Notes under the pieces: generated by a model
What the model saw: only the letters and a program-made list of their open reading frames with translations
What the model was told of the DNA's origin: nothing
Databases searched by the model: none
Position numbers and translations under genes: made by a program
DNA from: Magnetospirillum sp.
GTDB taxonomy: Bacteria > Pseudomonadota > Alphaproteobacteria > Rhodospirillales > Magnetospirillaceae
Assembly: GCA_020217035.1 (NCBI GenBank)
Contig: JAIWOG010000286.1
Location: 1 to 12,508, forward strand
Reading direction: 5' to 3'
Length of the DNA: 12,508 bases
In this document: positions 1-6,667 of the stretch, in pieces
Layout: each line of letters opens with the position of its first letter
How positions within the stretch are numbered: position 1 is the stretch's first letter

Positions 1-141
1 TCGCTGTTTTCCACCCATCCGGGGACCCGCGAACGCATCGCCCGCATCGAAACCGCCGCCGCCAAGACGTCGCGCGGCAGCGGCGCCCAAACCTCGGGCT
101 GGAACGACCTGAAGGCCATCTTGCCCAGTCCGGCCGCCTAA
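1..141 (+). CDS. htpX: HtpX-like M48 zinc metalloprotease, C-terminal fragment (5' end outside window)
   Basis: The window opens in frame inside a gene whose last 46 codons are visible before TAA at 139-141. The fragment begins SLFSTHPGTRERIARIE. The S-L-F-S-T-H-P-x-T-x-x-R-I/V-x-x-L/I pattern is the conserved C-terminal signature of HtpX and related M48 peptidases, which are inner-membrane zinc proteases in quality control of membrane proteins. The HExxH catalytic motif and membrane segments would lie upstream and are not visible. After the signature comes a short low-complexity Ala/Ser/Gly tail ending in SPAA, as is common in alphaproteobacterial versions. A strong hairpin terminator follows five bases after the stop, so this is the last gene of its transcript. 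Another M48-family member cannot be excluded from 46 residues. Confidence 0.7.
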   Translation, partial: SLFSTHPGTRERIARIETAAAKTSRGSGAQTSGWNDLKAILPSPAA

Positions 142-145
142 ACAA

Positions 146-169
146 AAAGGGGGGCGCGTGCCCCCCTTT
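146..169. terminator. Bidirectional Rho-independent terminator between htpX and the DUF2892 gene
   Basis: A G6 run (149-154) pairs with a C6 run (161-166). The pair C155-G160 extends this to seven G-C pairs around the tetraloop GCGT, and AAA/TTT flanks (146-148/167-169) extend the stem further. Read rightward, it ends the htpX-like gene, followed by a short and interrupted T tract. Read leftward, it lies 21 bases past the DUF2892 stop and is followed by TTTTT-G-TTT, a good U tract. It therefore most likely serves both convergent genes. Confidence 0.85.
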
Positions 170-189
170 CGCTTGGTTTACGACTTGGC

Positions 190-393
190 TCAGTTGAAGG
201 CGCAGCCGGGCTTGATGCCCGCCTTCTTCAACATGATGGCCAGCGGGCAGAAACCGGTGAAGGCCGCCTGGAACATGTTCAGGCCGACGAAGGCGGTCAG
301 GAACAGCCAGTTGACCGAATGCACCTGCGACAGACCCAGGCTGGCCAGGATGACGAATCCGGCGAAGGCAAAAACGACACGATCGATGGACAT
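190..393 (-). CDS. DUF2892 / YgaP-like small inner-membrane protein
   Basis: This is a 67-residue protein with two hydrophobic segments (about residues 7-24 and 28-46), an N-terminal MSIDR start and a FTGFCP motif at 45-50. That matches the DUF2892 family, the same module as the membrane part of E. coli YgaP. Cys49 in the GFCP motif and Cys64 near the C-terminus are both present. Family members usually sit in sulfur or persulfide-related loci, often fused to or beside rhodanese domains, but no rhodanese is visible here and the biochemical role is unknown. The ATG at 393 has an AAGGA ribosome-binding site about nine bases upstream (403-407 on the plus strand). The gene is transcribed alone, with a promoter and probable operator at 440-469 and the hairpin at 146-169 as its terminator. 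It is divergent from the RND pump operon. Confidence 0.85.
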   Translation of the reverse strand: MSIDRVVFAFAGFVILASLGLSQVHSVNWLFLTAFVGLNMFQAAFTGFCPLAIMLKKAGIKPGCAFN

Positions 394-431
394 GGAAGGT
401 ATTCCTTGTAAGGGGAGCGAACGGGATCACA

Positions 432-460
432 CTGCCTTGTAAATTAGTTTAGCCTAATAT
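432..460 (+). promoter_or_regulatory. Predicted promoter for the RND adaptor-pump operon
   Basis: CTGCCT (432-437; three of six) lies 17 bases upstream of TAATAT (455-460; four of six). Initiation would be near 467, leaving about 28 bases before the ATG at 495. It overlaps the opposite-strand promoter almost completely, so one protein bound at the central inverted repeat would block both. The -35 is weak, so the exact boxes are uncertain. The AT-rich block is the only plausible promoter in the gap. Confidence 0.4.
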
Positions 461-461
461 A
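440..461. promoter_or_regulatory. Inverted-repeat operator candidate shared by two divergent promoters
   Basis: ATTAG (443-447) and CTAAT (454-458) form a perfect 5-bp inverted repeat with a 6-base centre. Matching pairs continue at 441/460 and 440/461 after one mismatch, giving a near-palindrome of 22 bases in a strikingly AT-rich patch of a GC-rich region. AT-rich palindromes of this type are bound by ArsR-family repressors, including the YgaV/BigR/SqrR branch known to control DUF2892 genes in response to sulfide or persulfide. No regulator gene is visible in the window, so the binding protein is inferred only. Confidence 0.55.
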
Positions 462-469
462 TACGTCAA
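441..469 (-). promoter_or_regulatory. Predicted sigma70-type promoter for the DUF2892 gene
   Basis: On the minus strand, TTGACG (464-469; five of six to TTGACA) is followed by exactly 17 bases and TAATTT (441-446; a weak -10). Transcription would start near 434, giving a leader of about 40 bases before the ATG at 393. The inverted repeat ATTAG/CTAAT fills the spacer and the -10. The -35 and spacing are good. The -10 match is poor, which suits a regulated promoter. Confidence 0.55.
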
Positions 470-494
470 GGTTCAGGTTTCACGGAGATCCCCC

Positions 495-1460
495 ATGTCC
501 TTGTCCGCCATTCGCCTGTCTTGTTCGCTGATCCTGGCCGCACTCCCCGCCTTCGCCGGCGAGATGGTGGTGAAGACCCGGGAAGTGGAAGACTTGAAGG
601 CGGTGTTCGCCACGGTGGAAAGCGTCGACCAGGTGCTGGCCCGCGCCCGCATCCCCGGCACCGTGTCGGGACTTCTGGTGGACGAAGGCAGCCGGGTCGA
701 GGCTGGCGAGCGCATCGCCACCATCGGCGACCCCAAGCTGGCTTTGGCGACGGCCGGCATCGACGCCCGGCTGAAGGCCGCCGAAGCCGAACGCGACCTG
801 GCGGAAATCGAGTTCCGTCGCTCGCAAGACTTGCTGGCCAAGGGGGCGGCCACCCAGGCCCGCGTCGACAACGCCCGCACCCGCCTGGACGTGGCGGTGC
901 GCAATATCGCCGCCATCCGCGCCGAAAAGCAGGTCAGCGCCGAACGCAGCGGCGAAGGCGCGGTGCTGGCCCCCACCGCCGGTGTGGTGCTGAAAGTGCC
1001 GGTAACGCAAGGCAGCGTCATCATGGCCGGCGAGACGGTGGCGGTGATCGCCGCCGAGAACTACATCCTGCGCATGGCGCTGCCGGAACGCCACGCCCGC
1101 TTCCTGAAGGTGGGCGACAAGGTGCTTGTGGGACCGCGTTCCCTGCTGGCCGGCGACGCCCCGCCGCGCCAGGGCAACGTGCGCCAAGTCTATCCGCAGA
1201 TCGAGGACGGGCGGGTGATGGCCGACGTGGCGGTGGAAGGCTTGGGCGACTTCTTCGTGGCCGAACGGGTGCCGGTGCATGTGGCCACCGGAAAACGGCC
1301 GACCATCGTCATCCCACGCGAAGCGGTCAGCCGCCGTTTCGGCCTTGATTACGTGACGGTCAAGGATTCGGGGCCGGTGGTGGTGCAATTGGGCCAGGCG
1401 GTGGACGACAGCGTCGAGGTGCTGTCCGGCCTGCGCGACGGCGACGTGGTGACGTGGTGA
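495..1460 (+). CDS. RND efflux system periplasmic adaptor subunit (membrane fusion protein, HlyD/AcrA type)
   Basis: This is a 321-residue adaptor that should bridge the inner-membrane pump to an outer-membrane channel. Residues 1-21 are a typical Sec signal peptide (hydrophobic LILAALPAFA, probable cleavage after AFA), with no lipobox Cys. A split lipoyl/barrel-sandwich domain follows at about 46-80 (RIPGTVSGLLVDEGSRVEAG) and 155-188 (LAPTAGVVLKVPVTQGSVI), separated by a charged alpha-hairpin (about 82-150). Beta-barrel and membrane-proximal strands end in LSGLRDGDVVTW. It is on the short side for the family (often 350-400 residues), mainly because of a brief C-terminus. The ATG at 495 has GGAG (484-487) seven bases upstream. 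The stop overlaps the region containing the pump start, so the two are translationally coupled. No TolC-like channel gene is in view. Confidence 0.9.
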   Translation: MSLSAIRLSCSLILAALPAFAGEMVVKTREVEDLKAVFATVESVDQVLARARIPGTVSGLLVDEGSRVEAGERIATIGDPKLALATAGIDARLKAAEAERDLAEIEFRRSQDLLAKGAATQARVDNARTRLDVAVRNIAAIRAEKQVSAERSGEGAVLAPTAGVVLKVPVTQGSVIMAGETVAVIAAENYILRMALPERHARFLKVGDKVLVGPRSLLAGDAPPRQGNVRQVYPQIEDGRVMADVAVEGLGDFFVAERVPVHVATGKRPTIVIPREAVSRRFGLDYVTVKDSGPVVVQLGQAVDDSVEVLSGLRDGDVVTW

Positions 1461-1465
1461 GCGCC

Positions 1466-4400
1466 ATGAAACTGGGACTTTCGGGCGCCATCGCCAAGCA
1501 TTTCATCAAGTCGCCGCTGACGCCGTTGCTGCTGCTGGCGTCGCTGGCGGTGGGTTTCATCGCGCTTTCCGCCTTGCCGCGCGAGGAAGAACCGCAAATC
1601 AGCGTGCCCATGGTCGACATCATGGTGTCCGCCAACGGCCTGAAGGCGGTTGACGCCGTCGAGTTGGTGACCAAGCCGTTGGAAGACATCGTCAAGGGCA
1701 TCGACGCGGTCGAGCACGTCTATTCCAACACCTATGACGACCAAGTGGTGGTCACCGCCCGCTTCGACGTCGGCACCTCGGAAGACGCGGCCATCCTGCG
1801 CGTGCATGAACAGGTGCGCGCCAACATCCACGCCCTGCCCATCGGCATCCCCGAACCGCTGATCGTCGGACGCGGCATCAACGACGTCGCCATCCTGGTC
1901 CTCACCCTGGCCCCCAAGCCCGAGGCCGCCGAGCGCTGGAACGACAACGCCCTTTACAACCTGGCCGAGGAACTGCGCCACGAATTGGTCAAGGTGGACA
2001 ATGTCGGCCAAAGCGACATCGTCGGCGGCGCCAAGGACCAGATCCGGGTCGAGCCCGATCCGGAAGCCTTGGCGCTTTACGGCATCACCTTGAACCAGTT
2101 GGTGGACAAGGTCGAAAACGCCAACCGGTCGTTCATGGTCGGCGCCGTGCGCGAAGCCGGGCGCCATCTGCCGGTGGTGGGCGGCCAGACGCTGAACGGC
2201 GTTCCCGACATCGGCAACCTGCTGTTGGCCAGCCATGACGGCCGCCCGGTCTATGTGAAGGACGTGGCCACGGTGGTTCCCGGCGGCGCCGAACCGGAAG
2301 CCCGCGCCTGGCACATCGAAAACGGCCAGGCGGTTCCCGCCGTCAGCCTGTCCATGGCCAAGCGGGCCGGCGCCAACGCCGTGTTGGTGGCCGAGGACAT
2401 CCTGACCCGCCTGGATCAGGTCAAGGGCCGGCTGATCCCCGACACCGTGTCGGTGACGGTGACCCGCAATTATGGGGAAACCGCGTCCGACAAGGCCGAC
2501 GAATTGCTGTTCCATCTGGCCCTGGCGACCATATCCATCGTCATCTTGATCACCTGGGCCTTGGGCTGGCGCGAAGGACTGGTGGTGGCTTTGGTGGTGC
2601 CCACCACCATCTTGCTGACTTTGTTCGCCAGCCATCTGATGGGCTACACCATCAACCGCGTCAGCCTGTTCGCCCTGATCTTCTCTATTGGCATCCTGGT
2701 GGACGACGCCATCGTCGTGGTGGAAAACATCGTCCGGCGCTGGCAGATGGACAAGACTTCCGACCGCACCGAGGTGGCGGTGTGGGCGGTGGCGGAGGTG
2801 GGCAACCCCACCATCGTCGCCACCCTGACCATCGTCGCGGCGCTTTTGCCGATGATGTTCGTGTCGGGCCTGATGGGCCCCTACATGAGCCCGATCCCGG
2901 CCAACGCGTCGTCGGCGATGATGTTCTCGTTCTTCGTCGCCGTCATCATCACGCCGTGGCTGTTGGTGAAGATCGCCGGCCGTTCGCGCCAGGGCGCGGT
3001 CGAACATCACGGCCACGCCGACCGTTTGGGCGACATCTACCGCCGCTTCGCCCGTCCGCTGCTGGTGGGCCGCGCACCGTCCAAGAAGCTGTTGCTGGGC
3101 GTCACCATCGCCACCTTCGCCGCCATGTCCATGTTCGGCTTCAAGGCGGTGACGGTGAAGTTGCTGCCGTTCGACAACAAGTCGGAAATCCAGGTGGTGG
3201 TCGACCTGCCGGAAGGCTCGACCCTGGAAGACACCGAGCGGGTGCTGATGAATGCCGCCAAGCGCCTGTCCGACCTGCCGGAACTGACCAGCATCCAGGC
3301 CCATGCGGGTACCGCCGCGCCGTTCAACTTCAACGGTCTGGTGCGCCATTATTACCTGCGGTCCAGCCCGGAAATGGGCGATCTGCAACTGAACCTGACG
3401 TCGCGCCACGACCGGTCGCGCCCCAGCCACGACATCGCTTTGGACGTGCGTCAGCGTCTGGCCGGGGTGGCCAAGCCCGACGGCACCGCCATCCGTGTGG
3501 TCGAGGTGCCGCCCGGCCCGCCGGTGATGTCCACCCTGCTGGCGGAAATCTATGGCCCCGACGCCGAAACCCGCCGCCAGACAGCGCAACAGGTGCGCGA
3601 CGCCTTCGCCAAGGTGGACTTCGTCGTCGACATCGACGACACGCTTTCCCATCCCTGGCAGCGGCTGCGGGTCAGCATCGACCAGGAACGGCTGGAATTC
3701 TTCGGCGTCGAGCAACAGGCGGTCTACGACACCATCCAGGCGCTGATGGGCGGCGTGCGCGTCGGCTATTCCCATCGCGGCCAGGGCGCCAACCCCAAGG
3801 AAATCGTCATCGCCCTGGCCAAGGCCGACAAGCATCCCGGCGAGTTGCTGGCCACCACCCCGGTGCCGTCGGTTCGGGGCGTGGTCGAACTGGGCGACGT
3901 GGTCAACGTCAGTTACGAACCGGCCAGCGCCCCCATCTTCCGCCGCGACGGACGGTTCGCCGAAATGGTCCAGGCCGAACTGGCCGGACGCTACGAAGCC
4001 CCCATCTACGGCATGTTCGCGGTGGAAGACCACCTGCCCGAAACCATCGGCGTCAAGTATCACGGCCAGCCGTTGGACGAGACCACGCCGACCCTGTTGT
4101 GGGACGGTGAATGGGAAATCACCTATGTGACGTTCCGCGACATGGGGGCCGCCTTCGGCGTCGCCATCATCGGCATCTATCTGCTGGTGGTCGCCCAGTT
4201 CGGCAGCTTCCGCCTGCCGCTGGTGATCCTGGTGCCGGTGCCCTTGACCCTGATCGGCATCGTCATCGGCCACATGCTGTTCGCCGCCCCCTTCACCGCC
4301 ACATCCATGATCGGCTTCATCGCCTTGGCCGGCATCATCGTGCGCAATTCCATCCTTTTGGTCGATTTCATCCGCCATCGGCTGGGCGAAGGCGCCTCTA

Positions 4401-4624
4401 TCCGCCAAGCCGTGCTGGATTCGGGGGCGACCCGTTTCAAGCCCATCGTGTTAACGGCTGCGGCGGCGATGATCGGCGCCGCCTTCATCCTGGCCGATCC
4501 CATCTTCCAGGGTCTGGCCATCAGCCTGGTCTTCGGCTTGGCGTCGTCCACCGCGCTGACGCTTCTGGTCATCCCGGCGCTTTACGTTTGGCTGCGCGAC
4601 GACGGGCGGGAATTGGGGGATTAG
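1466..4624 (+). CDS. RND efflux transporter permease subunit (AcrB/HAE-like inner-membrane pump)
   Basis: This protein has about 1052 residues from the ATG at 1466, the normal RND size. It has the duplicated plan: a first membrane helix near residues 15-37, a large periplasmic loop, a helix bundle (about 345-500), a second loop, and a C-terminal bundle (about 890-1045). The proton-relay pair in helix 4 is intact (D413-D414 in GILVDDAIVVVEN, as AcrB D407/D408). In helix 10 the AcrB Lys940 position appears to be Arg (R960 in GIIVRNSILLVDF). The substrate cannot be read from the sequence. In-frame GTG codons at 1454 and 1457 overlap the adaptor's TGA. I prefer ATG 1466 because it begins the conserved MKLGLSGAIAKHF region, and GGTGAG (1456-1461) can act as its ribosome-binding site. 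The stop TAG overlaps the TAA of the convergent gene. Confidence 0.92.
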   Translation: MKLGLSGAIAKHFIKSPLTPLLLLASLAVGFIALSALPREEEPQISVPMVDIMVSANGLKAVDAVELVTKPLEDIVKGIDAVEHVYSNTYDDQVVVTARFDVGTSEDAAILRVHEQVRANIHALPIGIPEPLIVGRGINDVAILVLTLAPKPEAAERWNDNALYNLAEELRHELVKVDNVGQSDIVGGAKDQIRVEPDPEALALYGITLNQLVDKVENANRSFMVGAVREAGRHLPVVGGQTLNGVPDIGNLLLASHDGRPVYVKDVATVVPGGAEPEARAWHIENGQAVPAVSLSMAKRAGANAVLVAEDILTRLDQVKGRLIPDTVSVTVTRNYGETASDKADELLFHLALATISIVILITWALGWREGLVVALVVPTTILLTLFASHLMGYTINRVSLFALIFSIGILVDDAIVVVENIVRRWQMDKTSDRTEVAVWAVAEVGNPTIVATLTIVAALLPMMFVSGLMGPYMSPIPANASSAMMFSFFVAVIITPWLLVKIAGRSRQGAVEHHGHADRLGDIYRRFARPLLVGRAPSKKLLLGVTIATFAAMSMFGFKAVTVKLLPFDNKSEIQVVVDLPEGSTLEDTERVLMNAAKRLSDLPELTSIQAHAGTAAPFNFNGLVRHYYLRSSPEMGDLQLNLTSRHDRSRPSHDIALDVRQRLAGVAKPDGTAIRVVEVPPGPPVMSTLLAEIYGPDAETRRQTAQQVRDAFAKVDFVVDIDDTLSHPWQRLRVSIDQERLEFFGVEQQAVYDTIQALMGGVRVGYSHRGQGANPKEIVIALAKADKHPGELLATTPVPSVRGVVELGDVVNVSYEPASAPIFRRDGRFAEMVQAELAGRYEAPIYGMFAVEDHLPETIGVKYHGQPLDETTPTLLWDGEWEITYVTFRDMGAAFGVAIIGIYLLVVAQFGSFRLPLVILVPVPLTLIGIVIGHMLFAAPFTATSMIGFIALAGIIVRNSILLVDFIRHRLGEGASIRQAVLDSGATRFKPIVLTAAAAMIGAAFILADPIFQGLAISLVFGLASSTALTLLVIPALYVWLRDDGRELGD

Positions 4625-5409
4625 TCCCGACCGATGACCAGCTTGCGCCCGGGCTGGGCGGGACAATATTTGTCGCCCACACCCTTGACGGTCAGGCTGG
4701 CCGAGAACATGCGCGGGTCGCAGGAATTGTCGGCGAACATGTCGTAATGGCACGGAATGGCCAGGCGGGGGTTGACCCGCTTGGCCAGTTCGGCGGCGTC
4801 CCAGTGCGACAGATTGGCGTAACCGCCATTGATCGGACAGGCCATGGCGTCAGGTTGATGCATTGCCCCCGATTCGGCCAGAAGGTCACACCAGGCGGTG
4901 TCGCCGGTAATCCAGAATTTCGGCCCGTCATCCACTTCGACGACAAAGCCCATATGGGTCAGGTCCGAGGTGTCGGTGGGCAGCGCGAAAGTCCCATGCA
5001 GGCGGATATCGCCCAATTCCACCACGTCGCCGGGCCAGGTGGTGCGACATTGGTCGGCGCTGGCCCCGGCCTGGGCGAAGACGGCTTGCGTCTGCGCCGG
5101 CCCCAGGAACTGACCGATCCGCCCCGCCTGACAGGCCGGGCACAAGCTGGCGGGATCGGCATGGTCCTTGTGCGAATGGGTGCAGGCCAACAGATCGGCC
5201 CGCAGGTGTTCGGGGGCGATCAGCACCGGCACCTGACGGCGCAAATCCAGCCCGCGCCGCGACGGATGGCAAGAATCGGTCAAATAGGGATCGACCACCA
5301 AAATGCGGCCAGCAGGGGATTTGACCACCCAGCCGTTCTGGCCCAGGAACCACACCGCCATGGTCTTGCGGTCTGGGGTGGTGGCGTCGATTTCGTCTAG
5401 CAAAGTCAT
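4621..5409 (-). CDS. UlaG-like metallo-beta-lactamase-fold hydrolase
   Basis: This is a 262-residue cytosolic metal-dependent hydrolase. The MBL motif H78-S-H80-K-D82-H83 (CTHSHKDHAD) is intact. Later ligands look present as D170 in FWITGDT and H221 in IPCHYDMF. The N-terminal VWFLGQNGWVVKSPAGRILV strand pair and the P-x-H-Y-D/G-x-F ending resemble the UlaG (L-ascorbate-6-phosphate lactonase) branch. No ula sugar-uptake genes are nearby, so the substrate is unknown and the lactonase activity should not be assumed. The frame stays open upstream to 5847, but that region is antisense to the flavoprotein gene. The family-like N-terminus starts at ATG 5409 (alternative ATG 5427, adding six residues). 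Neither start has a clear Shine-Dalgarno. It is divergent from the flavoprotein gene across 76 bases and convergent with the RND pump. Confidence 0.85.
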   Translation of the reverse strand: MTLLDEIDATTPDRKTMAVWFLGQNGWVVKSPAGRILVVDPYLTDSCHPSRRGLDLRRQVPVLIAPEHLRADLLACTHSHKDHADPASLCPACQAGRIGQFLGPAQTQAVFAQAGASADQCRTTWPGDVVELGDIRLHGTFALPTDTSDLTHMGFVVEVDDGPKFWITGDTAWCDLLAESGAMHQPDAMACPINGGYANLSHWDAAELAKRVNPRLAIPCHYDMFADNSCDPRMFSASLTVKGVGDKYCPAQPGRKLVIGRD

Positions 5410-5485
5410 GGCGCCAAGGTGCCGCATGCGCGTCGCCCACGCAAGAGCAGGTGACAGAAACCCTGCCGCGCCGTAAGAAGTGGAC

Positions 5486-6667
5486 ATGGAAGACATCGCG
5501 ATCATCGGCGCCGGGCCGGCCGGATTGATGGCGGCCCAGGCGGCGGCGGAAGCCGGCTGCCGGGTGGCGCTGTACGATTCCCTGCCCCAGCCCGCCCGCA
5601 AGTTCCTGCGGGCCGGCATCGGCGGCTTGAACCTGACCCATTCCGAACCGTTCGAGTCTTTTCTGGGCCGCTTCGGCGATGCCGCCCCCATCCTGGACCC
5701 CCTGCTGCGCGCTTTCGCCCCGGATCGGGTGCGGCAATGGGCCGCCGAACTGGGCTCGGAAACCTTCGTCGGCTCGTCGGGCCGGGTGTTCCCCACCGAC
5801 TTCAAGGCCGCGCCTTTGCTGCGTTCCTGGCTGCGGCATCTGGACAAGCTGGGGGTGCGCTTTCATCCCCGCCATCGCTGGTTGGGCTGGAACGACCAGG
5901 GCGGTTTGCGTTTCGCCACCCCGGATGGCGAAAACACCGTCACCGCCCGCGCCACCATCTTGGCCTTGGGCGGCGCATCCTGGCCCAAACTGGGCTCGGA
6001 CGGCACTTGGATCGCTTTTTTCCCGCCCCTGTCCCTGGCGCCATTCCGCCCGACCAATTGCGGCTTCGAGGTGGATTGGAGCCCCCATTTCCGCGACCGC
6101 TTCGCCGGCACCCCGGTCAAGGCGGTGGGCTTGGCCTTTGGCGAGCGCCGTTTCAAGGGCGAATTCGTCGTCACCCGCCATGGAATCGAAGGCAGCGCCA
6201 TCTATGCCCTGTCAGCCCCCTTGCGCGACGCCATCGAAGCCGATGGCCAAGCCATCTTGCATCTGGACCTGAAGCCCGACTGGGACACCGAGAAACTGGC
6301 CGCCGCCCTGGCCAAACCACGCGGCAGCCGCAGCGTTTCCAACCATCTGGAACGCCAAATCGGGATCAAGGGCGTCCTGGCCGGACTGGCCCGCGAAGGG
6401 CTGCTCGCCGAAGACATGCTGAAAGCCCAGGCGTTGAAAGCGGTGCCGGTGCGGCTGACACGCCCCCGCCCGCTAGCGGAAGCCATCAGCACTGCGGGAG
6501 GTTTACGTTTTGATGCGCTCACCCCCGACTTGATGCTGAAAGACCGCCCCGGCGCCTTCGTCGCCGGCGAAATGCTGGATTGGGAAGCCCCCACCGGCGG
6601 CTATCTGCTGACGGCCTGCTTCGCCACCGGCTGGGCGGCGGGCCAAGCCGCCGCCAACTGGATTTAA
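5486..6667 (+). CDS. BaiN/HI0933-family FAD-dependent oxidoreductase, PP_4765 subgroup
   Basis: This is a 393-residue flavoprotein. The N-terminal Rossmann motif GAGPAG (residues 8-13) after IAII binds the FAD ADP moiety. The RKFLRAGIGGLNLTHSE block (38-54) is the family's flavin-contact signature in the variant form of the PP_4765 subgroup (the canonical branch has GGGRCNxTN). The LGGASWPKLGSDGTW segment (161-175) and the C-terminal GGYLLTACFATGWAAGQAAA (371-390) are also diagnostic. Family members are annotated as aminoacetone oxidase-like or BaiN-like reductases, but the physiological reaction of this subgroup is not established. ATG 5486 is preferred over an in-frame GTG at 5480: it gives the standard short N-terminus and has a weak AAGAAG ribosome site upstream. 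No partner gene is co-transcribed. Its stop overlaps that of the convergent multidomain gene. Confidence 0.88.
   Translation: MEDIAIIGAGPAGLMAAQAAAEAGCRVALYDSLPQPARKFLRAGIGGLNLTHSEPFESFLGRFGDAAPILDPLLRAFAPDRVRQWAAELGSETFVGSSGRVFPTDFKAAPLLRSWLRHLDKLGVRFHPRHRWLGWNDQGGLRFATPDGENTVTARATILALGGASWPKLGSDGTWIAFFPPLSLAPFRPTNCGFEVDWSPHFRDRFAGTPVKAVGLAFGERRFKGEFVVTRHGIEGSAIYALSAPLRDAIEADGQAILHLDLKPDWDTEKLAAALAKPRGSRSVSNHLERQIGIKGVLAGLAREGLLAEDMLKAQALKAVPVRLTRPRPLAEAISTAGGLRFDALTPDLMLKDRPGAFVAGEMLDWEAPTGGYLLTACFATGWAAGQAAANWI

Noticed and set aside
1349..4408. A 1019-codon open frame on the minus strand across the RND pump
   Set aside because: Its product is a His/Gln/Asp/Gly-rich low-complexity string with no domains. 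It mirrors the G/C-ending codons of the plus-strand pump gene, which has clear RND motifs.
5410..5847. N-terminal extension of the UlaG-like protein to 408 residues
   Set aside because: The added 146 residues are antisense to the flavoprotein and basic/Ser-rich without family similarity. The MBL fold begins right after ATG 5409.
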